A stretch of 64,000 bases of DNA from Croceicoccus gelatinilyticus (GTDB lineage: Bacteria; Pseudomonadota; Alphaproteobacteria; Sphingomonadales; Sphingomonadaceae), in assembly GCF_018398395.1 (NCBI RefSeq), contig NZ_JAHCBF010000004.1, positions 124,001 to 188,000 of the forward strand. Reading direction: 5' to 3'. The position numbers were made by a program, and so were the translations under genes. The notes below the pieces were generated by a model, which did not search any database, was not told the DNA's origin, and worked only from the letters and a program-made list of their open reading frames with translations. Of this stretch, positions 56,232 to 64,000 are shown one piece after another; within the stretch, counting starts at the first letter, position 1, and each line of letters starts with the position of its first letter.

Positions 56232-58034
56232 TTATGCTCCGCGTTCGCGGGCGATGAAGGCGTCGACCCGCTTTTCCAGCAGGTTCAGCGGCATCACGCC
56301 TTCGAGCAGGATGTCGTGGAACCGGCCCAGCACGAACTTGTCGCCAAGCTCGCGCTCTGCCTTGGCGCGCAGGTCCATCCACTTGTTCTGGCCGATCTTG
56401 TAGCTGCAGGCCTGACCGATCATCACGCAATACCGCTGCGTTTCGCCCAGCGAACGATCGTACGTCAGGCCGATCGTGTTCTGGAAATAGTCGGTCGCCT
56501 TCGCAATATCCCAGCGCTTGTAATGCAGGCCCGTGTCGGTCACGAGCCGCGTCGCGCGGTAGAGCCACGATTGCAGGCGGCCGATCTGTTCAAGGCCGGA
56601 ATAACCGCCCAGTTCATTCGCCACCTGCTCTGCATAGAGCGCCCAGCCTTCGCCATAGGCGGAGATGAAATAGCCCTTCAGAAGCAGCGGCAGGTCTTCG
56701 GCCTGCTGCATGAGGCTGCCGTGCAGGTGATGGCCCGGTACGCCCTCATGATAAGTCAGCGCGGGCAGGAAGAACTTGGGCCAGTTCGCCGTGTCCTTGA
56801 GATTGATCCAGTAGATGCCGGGGCGCGACCCATCGAGCGAGGGGCGGTGGTAGTAACCGCCCGATGCGCCGTCCTGGATCGCTTCGGGCACGGCGCGGAT
56901 CTCCAGCGGCTGGGTCGGGACCGTGTTGAACGCCTGCGGCAGCTTTTCCATCATGGCCGCAGTCTGTTCGTTGAGGCTTTCAAGCAGCTCCGCCTTGCCC
57001 GCAGGGGTATTGGCGTAAAGCTGGTCCGGGCGCTTGTAGAGTTCCGCCATGCGCGCACCGACCGGCCCCTTCGTCAGGCCCGCACTTTGCAGCAGGGGTT
57101 CCAGCTCGGCATGGATTTCATCGACCTGGCGCAGGCCGATCTGGTGGATTTCCTCGGGCGACAGGTCGGTCGTGGTGTAAAGCTTCAGCGCGTCGGCATA
57201 GATTTCCTCACCACGCGGCAGGCGCCACGCACCGTCGCCTGCGGGCGTATCGGCCTTCAACGCGCGCATCGCCTCTGACTGGCGGGCAAGCGCCGGATAG
57301 ACCGCGTCCTCGAGGATTTTCGTTGCGCGTGCAGCCCAATCGCCCTCGATCCCCTTTTCGGCCGCACGCGTGGCGAGCGAGGAGACCATGCCGCTTTCCG
57401 CTGCCGCGGGCGCCATAAGCGCGTCGATCTGCTTTGCGGTCATTTCCAGCGACCACACGGGCGGCAGGTAGCCGCGCGCGCCTTGCGCCTTCTGGTATTC
57501 GGTCTCTGCATCCAGTTCGCCTGCGAAAGCGTCCAGACGATCCAGATAAGCCTCGGCATCGTCGGTCGTTTCCACCGGATGCTTGGTATCCAGCATGACG
57601 GGGATGGACACATAGGCCCCGCTGCGGTGTTCCACGACGAAGGGATTGCCGACATTGGGCAGATCGTATTTCGTTGCCAGAAGGCGCTTTTCCATCATGT
57701 CGATGGCGATGGCGCGCTGGGTCTGCTTCGCCTCGCTCAGCCCGCTTTCAGGAACACGCTTGAGGCTTTCAAGCACGTTTGCCGACAGCGCCATGCGTGC
57801 CTTGGTGCCGCCTTCGCCGTAATTGTCGATCGCGTGCCGCGCCCATGCGAAGCGACCATCGTCGAGCCCTGCACTCGTCAGCGATTCCGGGCTCAATTGC
57901 TTATCGCCCCAGAACGCCGCGTCGAGGACGGTATCGAGCTGCGAAGAGGCATCGGCCTGCGCAAGCGCGGTGCGCGGCGCGGCGGCGGCGATGGAGGCTA
58001 TCGAGGCGGAGGCGATGAACTGGCGACGATGCAT
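56232..58034 (-). CDS. DUF885-family metallopeptidase-like protein, Tat-exported (copy 2)
   Basis: 600 residues. MHRRQFIASASIASIAAAAP is a twin-arginine signal ending near ALAQ. YHEGVPGHHLHG carries the zinc-binding cluster, and SYKIGQNKWMDLRAKAEREL matches the other copy's C-terminal block; the two proteins align over their whole length. It is the upstream gene of the tandem pair. Retention of both copies with the zinc site intact suggests related but distinct peptide substrates. Confidence 0.87.
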   Translation of the reverse strand: MHRRQFIASASIASIAAAAPRTALAQADASSQLDTVLDAAFWGDKQLSPESLTSAGLDDGRFAWARHAIDNYGEGGTKARMALSANVLESLKRVPESGLSEAKQTQRAIAIDMMEKRLLATKYDLPNVGNPFVVEHRSGAYVSIPVMLDTKHPVETTDDAEAYLDRLDAFAGELDAETEYQKAQGARGYLPPVWSLEMTAKQIDALMAPAAAESGMVSSLATRAAEKGIEGDWAARATKILEDAVYPALARQSEAMRALKADTPAGDGAWRLPRGEEIYADALKLYTTTDLSPEEIHQIGLRQVDEIHAELEPLLQSAGLTKGPVGARMAELYKRPDQLYANTPAGKAELLESLNEQTAAMMEKLPQAFNTVPTQPLEIRAVPEAIQDGASGGYYHRPSLDGSRPGIYWINLKDTANWPKFFLPALTYHEGVPGHHLHGSLMQQAEDLPLLLKGYFISAYGEGWALYAEQVANELGGYSGLEQIGRLQSWLYRATRLVTDTGLHYKRWDIAKATDYFQNTIGLTYDRSLGETQRYCVMIGQACSYKIGQNKWMDLRAKAERELGDKFVLGRFHDILLEGVMPLNLLEKRVDAFIARERGA

Positions 58035-58128
58035 AGAACGGTGTTTCCCGGGATTGCTTTGGTTGCAGGGGAAACCATGTGCCAGCTAGGGCGGGCGTGC
58101 TCAAGCAAAAGCGCCCGCCCTTTCGAAC

Positions 58129-58632
58129 TCAACCCATCCGATAGTAATCCGCCACCCTGTCGAGCGCGAGGCCCAGCACCAGTTTGCCGCTGCGTGCGGG
58201 CCATGACAGCGCCTTTTCCGCGTCCGGCAGGCTCTCGCCGGCGCAAGCCACGCGCCAAAGGATGTCGGACAGGCCCGGTCCTGCTTGCGCCGTCGCCTCG
58301 TCAAAGCGGCGCTTGGCTGCAAGTTGGCGTTCGGACGGTGTAAGGTCCGCATCACGCTTGCCGCCGTCGACGCGCACCGGGTTCCAGCTCATCGTGATAG
58401 AGGGGGCAAGCTGCGCGCGTTCCCAGTCGGCGCGCAGGCGTTCGCCCGCATCGTACTGTCGTTCGGACAGATGCCCGCGCGCGTGGAGCCAGCTGAGCGG
58501 GCTTTCGCGCAAGTTGACCGTGACGCTGCGTCCGCGTTTCGGCGCGCCGCCCTTGTACTTGGCCGATGTGCGGCGCGGACCTTCGCTGGTGAGTTCGCGG
58601 GTGACGTAGTGGGCGCTCTCGGGCTGGCTCAT
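58129..58632 (-). CDS. DUF6456-type protein, possible DNA-associated factor
   Basis: 167 residues from ATG 58632; the longer frame to 58704 is rejected. Key segments are ESPLSWLHARGHLSERQYDA, GERLRADWERAQLAPSITM and the C-terminal DILWRVACAGESLPDAEKAL followed by LVLGLALDRVADYY. I recognise the DUF6456 pattern of alphaproteobacteria, whose final part resembles a helix-turn-helix. No function known to me. Divergent from the XRE gene with a shared palindrome. Confidence 0.75.
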   Translation of the reverse strand: MSQPESAHYVTRELTSEGPRRTSAKYKGGAPKRGRSVTVNLRESPLSWLHARGHLSERQYDAGERLRADWERAQLAPSITMSWNPVRVDGGKRDADLTPSERQLAAKRRFDEATAQAGPGLSDILWRVACAGESLPDAEKALSWPARSGKLVLGLALDRVADYYRMG

Positions 58633-58695
58633 CCGGTGATTCTCCCTTCTGGACAAGATGAACCGCCCTCTTGCGCAGCGGTTCATTGTGTAGGA

Positions 58696-58718
58696 AAATA
58701 ACACCAGATAGGTTATTT
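58696..58718. promoter_or_regulatory. inverted repeat between DUF6456 and XRE regulator genes
   Basis: Perfect 7-base arms AAATAAC and GTTATTT with a 9-base spacer, 20 bases before the XRE start. Likely autoregulatory operator. Confidence 0.55.
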
Positions 58719-58737
58719 ACTTTCGGAGCCTGCCCCG

Positions 58738-59310
58738 ATGATCAACCGCATCCGCGCCATCCGTAAAGACAAGGGTATGACCCTGTCCGACCTCGCCCTC
58801 GCCTGTTCGCCGCCGACCACGCCGCAAACGATCGGACGGCTCGAAACCGGCACGCGCACGTTGTCGATCGACTGGCTGAACCGCATCGCCGGTGCACTGG
58901 GCGTCGATCCCGAAGCGCTGTTGACCAGCGAGGCAAAGGCCGCACCAATGGTTGTCGCGCGATTGGGTGCGGAAGGCCCTGAGGCGCTGACCCGCCCGCG
59001 CGAAGCGGTACCGCCGCAAGTCCTGTTGGGCGATGCGCCGATGGGCGTTCTGGAAATCGAAGTCGCGCAGGGTGAATACCGGCCCGGAGACCGGCTATGG
59101 CTGCGCGAATTGAAGCCGGAGGAAACGGCGCAGGCCATCAACCGCGACGTCCTGGTCCCCCGTCCGGGCGGGCGGTTCGTGTTCGGCCGGCTGATCGACC
59201 GCGACGCGAACTTCGTGGCGATCCTGCCGCCGGGTGCCGGGCAACGCCAGGCCGTGGTCAAGGACCCGGCCTGGGTCGCACTCGGCGTTATGCTGGTACG
59301 AATGCTTTAG
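58738..59310 (+). CDS. XRE-family (Cro/CI-type) transcriptional regulator
   Basis: 190 residues. The N-terminal helix-turn-helix is MTLSDLALACSPPTTPQTIG followed by RLETGTRTLSIDWLNRIAGA (residues about 14-60). The C-terminal part (GVLEIEVAQGEYRPGDRLWL to VLVPRPGGRFVFGRLIDRD) resembles the LexA/S24-like fold, but no catalytic Ser-Lys pair can be recognised. The last base of its stop overlaps the convergent 45-residue ORF. Confidence 0.87.
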   Translation: MINRIRAIRKDKGMTLSDLALACSPPTTPQTIGRLETGTRTLSIDWLNRIAGALGVDPEALLTSEAKAAPMVVARLGAEGPEALTRPREAVPPQVLLGDAPMGVLEIEVAQGEYRPGDRLWLRELKPEETAQAINRDVLVPRPGGRFVFGRLIDRDANFVAILPPGAGQRQAVVKDPAWVALGVMLVRML

Positions 59311-59444
59311 GCGGTTTCCGCCTCGACCATCTTGCGCAGCACGGCGATCCGCTGACGGGTCGCGTCATGATTGCGTTCGGGGTGGTCGCGCATTTCGGCA
59401 AGCAGGTTCTGCAGCTCGGCGCGGTAGCGATTGTCGTGTGCCAT
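59307..59444 (-). CDS. 45-residue charged helical protein
   Basis: A small frame with an excellent AGGAGG site 7-10 bases before ATG 59444. The product (MAHDNRYRAELQNLLAEMRD to MVEAETA) is one long charged amphipathic helix, rich in Arg, Glu and Leu. It is convergent with the XRE gene, overlapping its stop by two bases. I recognise no family; it could be a small regulatory or protein-binding peptide. Confidence 0.6.
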   Translation of the reverse strand: MAHDNRYRAELQNLLAEMRDHPERNHDATRQRIAVLRKMVEAETA

Positions 59445-59498
59445 TCTCGGCCTCCTTTCCCATTGGAAGCCGAGATTAGCACAAATGCTCCGATCGCG

Positions 59499-59525
59499 AA
59501 AAACCCCCCTGCCGCAAGGGCAGGG
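59499..59525 (-). terminator. intrinsic terminator after secF
   Basis: Minus strand: CCCTGCC-CTTGC-GGCAGGG stem followed by GGGTTTTT. It lies 12 bases past the secF stop and ends the yajC-secD-secF operon. Confidence 0.85.
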
Positions 59526-59536
59526 CGGACCGCCCG

Positions 59537-60520
59537 TCAGATCTCTCCGCGGGCGATCTTTTCCTGCTTGTCGGTGGCGGTTTCACGCGGGACGAAGCTG
59601 TCCGAATTGACCTTCAGCCAGATCAGGATCGGCGCGGCCATGTAGATCGACGAATAAGTACCGACGAAGATACCGAACGCGATCGCGGCCGAGAAACCGA
59701 ACGTCGTTGCCGGGCCCAGGAACATAAGCGCGAGGAGAACCATCAAGGTCGTCATCGAGGTCATGATCGTGCGCGGCAGCGTTTCGTTCACCGACAGGTC
59801 GAGCAGTTCCTCAATCGGCATCTTGCGATACTTCTTCAGGTTCTCGCGGACGCGGTCATAAACGACGATCGTGTCGTTCAGCGAATAACCGATGATCGCA
59901 AGAATGGCGGCGACGATATTGAGGTCGAACTCAAGCTGCGTCAGCGCGAAGAGGCCAAGCGTCAGCGACACGTCGTGGACCAGCGCGAACAGCGCGCCCA
60001 CGCCGAACTGCCATTCGAAACGGACCCAGATGTAGATCGCGATCGCGACCATCGCGGCCAACAGCGCGAGCATACCGGTTTCGAACAGCTCGCTCGACAC
60101 CTTGCCCGACACCGAATCGACGCCATCGATGCGTACGCCGGGGTAGTTCGCTTCCATTTCGCCGACGATGGCGTTGGTCATCTGGTCGGCAAGGTCTTTC
60201 ACCTGCACCGCGTCTTCGCCTTCTGGCAGACGCATGCGGATCGACACCTCGTTCGGCTGACCGAACCGCTGGATGATCGGCGTGCCGTAGCCCAGCCCCG
60301 CGATATCGTCGCGCAGTTCGGCAACGGGTGCCTCCGTGCTTTCGACGAACGTAGCGCGGATCATCTGGCCGCCGACGAAGTCGACGCCGAGGTTGAGGCC
60401 GTTGGTCGCGACCGCAGCCCAGCTTGCGGCCATGAGGATCAGCGAGACAATGTAGAACGGCAAGCGCCAGCGAAGGAACTTGATGTTCGTGTTGTCGGGG
60501 ACGAGTTTCAGGAGTTTCAT
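59537..60520 (-). CDS. secF: protein translocase subunit SecF
   Basis: 327 residues, six membrane segments, with the SecF start NTNIKFLRWRLPFYIVSLIL (first helix), GVDFVGGQMI and the conserved IAAILAIIGYSLNDTIVVYD region. It works with SecD to pull exported proteins across the inner membrane using the proton gradient. 10 bases after secD. Confidence 0.96.
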   Translation of the reverse strand: MKLLKLVPDNTNIKFLRWRLPFYIVSLILMAASWAAVATNGLNLGVDFVGGQMIRATFVESTEAPVAELRDDIAGLGYGTPIIQRFGQPNEVSIRMRLPEGEDAVQVKDLADQMTNAIVGEMEANYPGVRIDGVDSVSGKVSSELFETGMLALLAAMVAIAIYIWVRFEWQFGVGALFALVHDVSLTLGLFALTQLEFDLNIVAAILAIIGYSLNDTIVVYDRVRENLKKYRKMPIEELLDLSVNETLPRTIMTSMTTLMVLLALMFLGPATTFGFSAAIAFGIFVGTYSSIYMAAPILIWLKVNSDSFVPRETATDKQEKIARGEI

Positions 60521-60530
60521 GCGTCCCTCC

Positions 60531-62129
60531 TCAGATGTTCAGGTCGCTGGGGCGGTGCTTGCGCAGGTAACCTGCCACCCACATGCGGGTCATCGTCACG
60601 GCGGTGAAGACCGAAGTCACGATACCGATGATAAGAACGATGGCGAAGCCGCGGATCGGGCCGGAGCCGAACAGGAACAGCAGCACGCCGGCGATCACGT
60701 TGGTGACGTTGGCGTCGATGATCGCGCGCTGTGCCTCGCGGTAACCCACCTCGACCGCCTGTACGACACGGCGTCCGCGCCGCCGTTCCTCGCGGATGCG
60801 TTCGTTGATCAGCACGTTGGCGTCGACCGCGGTACCGATGGTGAGAACGAAACCGGCGATACCCGGCAGGGTGAGCGTGGTGCCCAGCGCCGCCATGATA
60901 CCGAGGATGATCAGCACGTTGAGGAAGATCGCAAGGTTCGCATAAAGGCCGAAGCGGCCATAGCTGGCGAACATGAAGGCCAGCACGGCCGCGCCGCCGA
61001 TCATGAGCGCGAGAACGCCCTTGCGGATCGAATCGGCACCGAGATCAGGCCCGACGGTACGTTCCTCGACAACCTGCAGGTCGATCGGCAATGCGCCCGA
61101 ACGCAGCGAGATGGCAAGCGCATTGGCGCTGTCCACCGAGAACCCGCCCGAGATCTGGGCCGAGCCGCCCAGGATCGGTTCGTTGATGTTCGGCGCGGAA
61201 AGCACTTCGCCGTCGAGGATGATGGCAAAGGGCTTGCCGACGTTGGCGGTCGTCAGCGCGGCGAACTTGCGGCCGCCTTCCTGGTTGAAGGTGATGTTGA
61301 CGACGGGCGTGCCGTTCTGATCGTAGCCCTGCTGCGCATTGGTCAGCTGGTCACCCTGAATCCCGCCAAGGCGGCGAACGGCGATCGCGCCCTGCTGGCT
61401 GGCGTCGGGCGCGAAAGGCAGGATCTGGCTGCCCGGAGGCACGATGCCCTGCGCGATATCGGTCGGTAGCGCGGTCTGGTCGACCAGCTTGAATTCAAGC
61501 TTCGCGGTCTGACCCAGCAGCGCCTTCAGCGCCTGCGGATCGTCAAGGCCCGGGACCTGAACGACGATGCGGTCATCGCCCTGCCGGATGATGGTGGGTT
61601 CACGCGTGCCCAGTTCGTCGATGCGGCGACGCACGACGTCGGTCGCGGTATCCATCGCGTTTTCGACGGCCTGGTTCAGGCCGACATCGGTCGGTTCGAA
61701 AATGAAACGCTGGCCGTCGACGACGTTGATCGTCCAGTCGCGCTGGCCGGTCAGGCCCACGCCTTCGGTCATCGGCAGCAGCACTTCGCGGGCCGCATCG
61801 ACCTGGCTTTCATCCTCCACCATGAACGACAGGCGGCCGTTCGCGGTCGAGATATCGCCGATGGCAATGGCCGGATCGGCATCGCGCAGGGCGCGGCGCA
61901 CTTCCTCTTCCATCGCCTCGATACGAAGCGAGCGGACTTGCCCGGTGTCGGCTTCCAGCAGGATGTGGCTGCCGCCGGCAAGGTCGAGGCCGAGGTTGAT
62001 TTCAGGGTCGGGAAGCTGGGACGGCCAGCGTTCACCGGCCAGCATCGTCAGCGACGGCAGGGCCATGAACACGCCGACGAGCGTGAGACCCCACAGCCAG
62101 ATGCGTTTCCAGCGTGGAAAATCGAGCAT
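60531..62129 (-). CDS. secD: protein translocase subunit SecD
   Basis: 532 residues with one N-terminal and five C-terminal membrane segments around a large periplasmic domain. GLDLAGGSHILLE and the C-terminal LPGIAGFVLTIGTAVDANVL are the SecD hallmarks. Pairs with SecF. 10 bases after yajC. Confidence 0.96.
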   Translation of the reverse strand: MLDFPRWKRIWLWGLTLVGVFMALPSLTMLAGERWPSQLPDPEINLGLDLAGGSHILLEADTGQVRSLRIEAMEEEVRRALRDADPAIAIGDISTANGRLSFMVEDESQVDAAREVLLPMTEGVGLTGQRDWTINVVDGQRFIFEPTDVGLNQAVENAMDTATDVVRRRIDELGTREPTIIRQGDDRIVVQVPGLDDPQALKALLGQTAKLEFKLVDQTALPTDIAQGIVPPGSQILPFAPDASQQGAIAVRRLGGIQGDQLTNAQQGYDQNGTPVVNITFNQEGGRKFAALTTANVGKPFAIILDGEVLSAPNINEPILGGSAQISGGFSVDSANALAISLRSGALPIDLQVVEERTVGPDLGADSIRKGVLALMIGGAAVLAFMFASYGRFGLYANLAIFLNVLIILGIMAALGTTLTLPGIAGFVLTIGTAVDANVLINERIREERRRGRRVVQAVEVGYREAQRAIIDANVTNVIAGVLLFLFGSGPIRGFAIVLIIGIVTSVFTAVTMTRMWVAGYLRKHRPSDLNI

Positions 62130-62139
62130 TCGCGTTAAC

Positions 62140-62472
62140 TCAGTCGTTCGCCGGTGCCGAGCTGCCCGGCGGGATCACGTCGCCGATGGTCGAACGCACG
62201 GCCTTCACCTTGACGTTCTGGCCAAGGTCGATGTCGACGTAGTGTTCGTCCAGCTTGACGATCTTGCCGACCAGACCACCTGCGGTGACGACCTTGTCGC
62301 CCTTTTGCAGGCCGGCGATCTTCGCCTGGTGCTGCTTGTGCCGCTTCATCTGCGGGCGGAACACGAGGAACCAGAAGATGACGCCCATCGCGAGAAGCGG
62401 CAGGATCTGCACCCATCCGGGAGGGCCCCCGGCAGGGGCGGCGGCGGCGAGTACGAGCATGGAGCTGGACAT
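62140..62472 (-). CDS. yajC: preprotein translocase subunit YajC
   Basis: 110 residues. One membrane helix (VQILPLLAMGVIFWFLVFRP) precedes the YajC motif QMKRHKQHQAKIAGLQKGD and VVTAGGLVGKIV. It is the first gene of the yajC-secD-secF operon and part of the SecDF-YajC complex. Confidence 0.95.
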   Translation of the reverse strand: MSSSMLVLAAAAPAGGPPGWVQILPLLAMGVIFWFLVFRPQMKRHKQHQAKIAGLQKGDKVVTAGGLVGKIVKLDEHYVDIDLGQNVKVKAVRSTIGDVIPPGSSAPAND

Positions 62473-62707
62473 GAATGGCCTTCGTCTTGTTGTGACGGCT
62501 TGAATAGGGTCGATCGGCCGCCAGACAAGAGCAAAGGTTCAAGGGCGACCGGTCAAGCCCGCGCGCCTAGCAGCATTGCCAGAAGGTGGCAATGGAATGG
62601 GGCAGCATTGCCATAGTGTGGCAATGGAGGGTCGCGGGCTGCACACGGCGATGCCGCAAGGCCGACAGGCCTGCGGTGCCTTGATCTATCGATGTCCTGA
62701 AAAGACT

Positions 62708-62783
62708 GGTCGGGACGAGAGGATTCGAACCTCCGACCCCCACACCCCCAGTGTGATGCGCTACCAGGCTGCGCTACGTCCCG
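62708..62783 (-). tRNA. tRNA-Pro (GGG)
   Basis: Minus strand gene starting CGGGACGTAGCGCAGCCTGG (62783 downwards) and ending CGTCCCG-A-CCA (CCA encoded). The anticodon loop CTGGGGG gives GGG, and GGTTCGAATCC is the T-loop. The acceptor and D stems pair. No integrase next to it. Confidence 0.94.
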
Positions 62784-63005
62784 ACCGGAGCGCGCCCTAT
62801 AGGCCCGCACTTTTGGCGATGCAACCCGTTGTTGCGCCCTAATTCGGACGCTTTCGGCCTTTGGTGACCGTTCGCCTCGTCCCTTCGGTCGAACTTGGCG
62901 CAAAATGATGCAGATCCATGGTTAACGCCGGCGCCCGAAAGGATTCGGCAAGACCTTTGGCGTATCGCGGGTGGAGCGGTCGCTCGCTCACACGGAGTCG
63001 CTCTC

Positions 63006-63545
63006 GTGAAAGGCATAGTCTTCAACCTGCTTGAAGAAGTGGTCACCTCCGACCACGGTGCCGACACGTGGATCGCCCTGATCGAGGCGACCGAGGTTTC
63101 GGGCATCTATACCTCCGTCGGATCCTATCCTGACGAAGAACTGTTCACGCTGGTCATGGCCGCCGCCAATGGCCTCAACATCTCGGTCGACGAAACGCTG
63201 CGCCTGTTCGGGCGCAAGGCCATGCCGCTTCTGGCAGAGCGTTATCCGGTCTTCTTCCAGGATCACACGTCGGCGCGCAGCCTCATCCTGTCGGTGAACG
63301 ACATCATTCACCCCGAGGTGCGCAAGCTCTATTCGGGCGCAGGCTGCCCGCATTTCCACTTCCAGCACGGCGCGGACGGGCGGTTGATGGTCGGCTACCA
63401 GTCCCCGCGCAAGCTGTGCCAGTTGGCCCACGGTTTCGTCCACGGCACGGCCGACCACTTTGGCGAAGCGGTCCGCATCGAACACGAGATGTGCATGAAC
63501 CAAGGCGATCCCGTCTGCCGCATGGGGATCGAGTGGATGTCATGA
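63006..63545 (+). CDS. H-NOX haem-nitric oxide sensor protein
   Basis: 179 residues from a GTG at 63006 (GGAG 9 bases ahead), giving the standard H-NOX start MKGIVFNLLEEVV. With this start, the residues fall on the reference numbering of Thermoanaerobacter H-NOX: H102 (DIIHPEV) is the proximal haem ligand, P115 is kept, and Y131-S133-R135 (YQSPR) is the haem-propionate motif. Position 140 is Leu, not the distal Tyr that lets that protein bind oxygen, so this is predicted to bind NO and not O2. A longer frame from 62895 would add 37 unrelated residues. The next gene overlaps (ATGA), so it is its likely partner. Confidence 0.93.
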   Translation: MKGIVFNLLEEVVTSDHGADTWIALIEATEVSGIYTSVGSYPDEELFTLVMAAANGLNISVDETLRLFGRKAMPLLAERYPVFFQDHTSARSLILSVNDIIHPEVRKLYSGAGCPHFHFQHGADGRLMVGYQSPRKLCQLAHGFVHGTADHFGEAVRIEHEMCMNQGDPVCRMGIEWMS

Positions 63546-64000
63546 ACGCCGGAGAGCCATCTGGCGTGTTCGGAGAAGCGACCGATACCGAGGCTCGCAT
63601 CGCGCGGCTGGAACGGCAGGTGCTTCGCGAACGCATGGCGCGGATCGAGGCCGAATCGATTGCCGAAAAGGGCCTGCGCGACCTCTTCGAATCGACCCAG
63701 CGCATCAGCCTGCTCCAGAAGATCACCGACATCGCCAACAGCTCGAACGAGGTGAACGCCTCAATCAGGGCCGCGCTGGAGGAGATCTGCTGCACGCTGG
63801 GCTATGATTTCGGCAACGGCTACCTGCTCGACGGCGAAGGACGCATCTGCGCCTGCGACACGTGGTTCGTGCAGGAACCGCAGGATTTCGCGCGGCTGGT
63901 CGCGGTATCGCGCAAGGCCGAATTCGAAGTCGGCAACGGGCTTCCGGGCAAGGTCGTGGCAAAAGGCGACATCGTCTGGACGCGCGAGCTCTATTCGATC
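63542..64000 (+). CDS. GAF-domain signalling protein, N-terminal part (H-NOX partner)
   Basis: 153 codons are visible before the window ends. ATG 63542 overlaps the H-NOX stop (ATGA). A long coiled coil (RIARLERQVLRERMARIEAE, to about residue 65) precedes a GAF-like domain (ANSSNEVNASIRAALEEICC, then YLLDGEGRICACDTW, ending VGNGLPGKVVAKGDIVWTRE). The output domain is outside the window; H-NOX partners are usually histidine kinases or cyclic-di-GMP enzymes. It probably carries the NO signal. Confidence 0.8.
   Translation, partial: MNAGEPSGVFGEATDTEARIARLERQVLRERMARIEAESIAEKGLRDLFESTQRISLLQKITDIANSSNEVNASIRAALEEICCTLGYDFGNGYLLDGEGRICACDTWFVQEPQDFARLVAVSRKAEFEVGNGLPGKVVAKGDIVWTRELYSI

Noticed and set aside
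62708-62783. tRNA-Pro as an integration site
   Set aside because: The flanks are yajC and the H-NOX operon; no integrase or repeated tRNA end is visible.
62895-63005. Upstream extension of the H-NOX gene to 62895
   Set aside because: It adds 37 residues before the canonical MKGIVFN start and breaks the exact residue numbering seen from GTG 63006.

Overview
The window looks like chromosomal DNA of a sphingomonad alphaproteobacterium (Sphingomonadales; Novosphingobium/Erythrobacter-like is my inference). The grounds are high GC, the order tsf-pyrH-frr-uppS-cdsA-dxr-rseP-bamA-skp-fabZ-rpmE, a cysteine-free L31, an NDUFS4-like complex I subunit gene standing alone, a LexA box of the alphaproteobacterial GAAC-N7-GAAC type, a DUF6456 protein and several TonB/TetR catabolic loci. 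I see no integrase, transposase, prophage, plasmid or CRISPR element. Most of the window is housekeeping DNA, interrupted by two catabolic islands and a few small unusual loci.

Layout. (1) 1-6600: catabolic island with the start of a probable Rieske oxygenase, two TetR regulators, a crotonase, a VOC protein, a translationally coupled CaiB CoA-transferase / DUF35 / thiolase-fold trio, and a TIM-barrel isomerase-like protein. Two divergent promoters share an almost identical CATG-centred palindrome; weaker copies lie upstream of the second TetR gene and of a distant AhpD-like gene. (2) 6700-22900: envelope and translation block: DUF808 membrane protein, rpmE, fabZ, skp, bamA, rseP, dxr, cdsA, uppS, frr, pyrH, tsf, rpsB, pssA, psd. 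Two paralogous small membrane proteins flank an AhpD-like gene between pyrH and tsf, and a small membrane protein lies behind an SOS-type box. (3) 23000-33450: second catabolic island: TonB receptor, TetR, paired hotdog proteins, acyl-CoA ligase, SnoaL-like protein, aldehyde dehydrogenase, TetR and a lipoprotein PQQ/haem alcohol dehydrogenase. Together these suggest uptake of an alcohol, oxidation to aldehyde and acid, CoA activation and hydration. (4) 33500-51960: housekeeping: tRNA-Tyr, rlmB, a lipoprotein, hup, lon, ybaB, dnaX, SRP RNA, a secreted repeat protein, a complex I subunit, hrpB, a polyprenyl synthase, chorismate mutase, a PilZ protein, a PepSY/response regulator/kinase operon, a SIMPL protein and uup. 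(5) 52190-59450: accessory genes: monooxygenase plus MarR, an SGNH-hydrolase lipoprotein, two tandem Tat-exported DUF885 peptidases, DUF6456, an XRE regulator and a 45-residue protein. (6) 59500-64000: secF-secD-yajC, tRNA-Pro, and an H-NOX haem sensor coupled to a GAF-domain signalling protein cut by the window end.

The points I consider most worth following are the H-NOX protein whose residues fall exactly on reference numbering and which lacks the distal tyrosine (a predicted NO sensor), the small membrane protein behind the SOS box, the shared CATG palindrome, the thiolase-fold/DUF35 pair that lacks both the nucleophilic cysteine and the zinc-ribbon cysteines, and the DGECDD repeat protein. 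All functions are read from sequence motifs without database searches.
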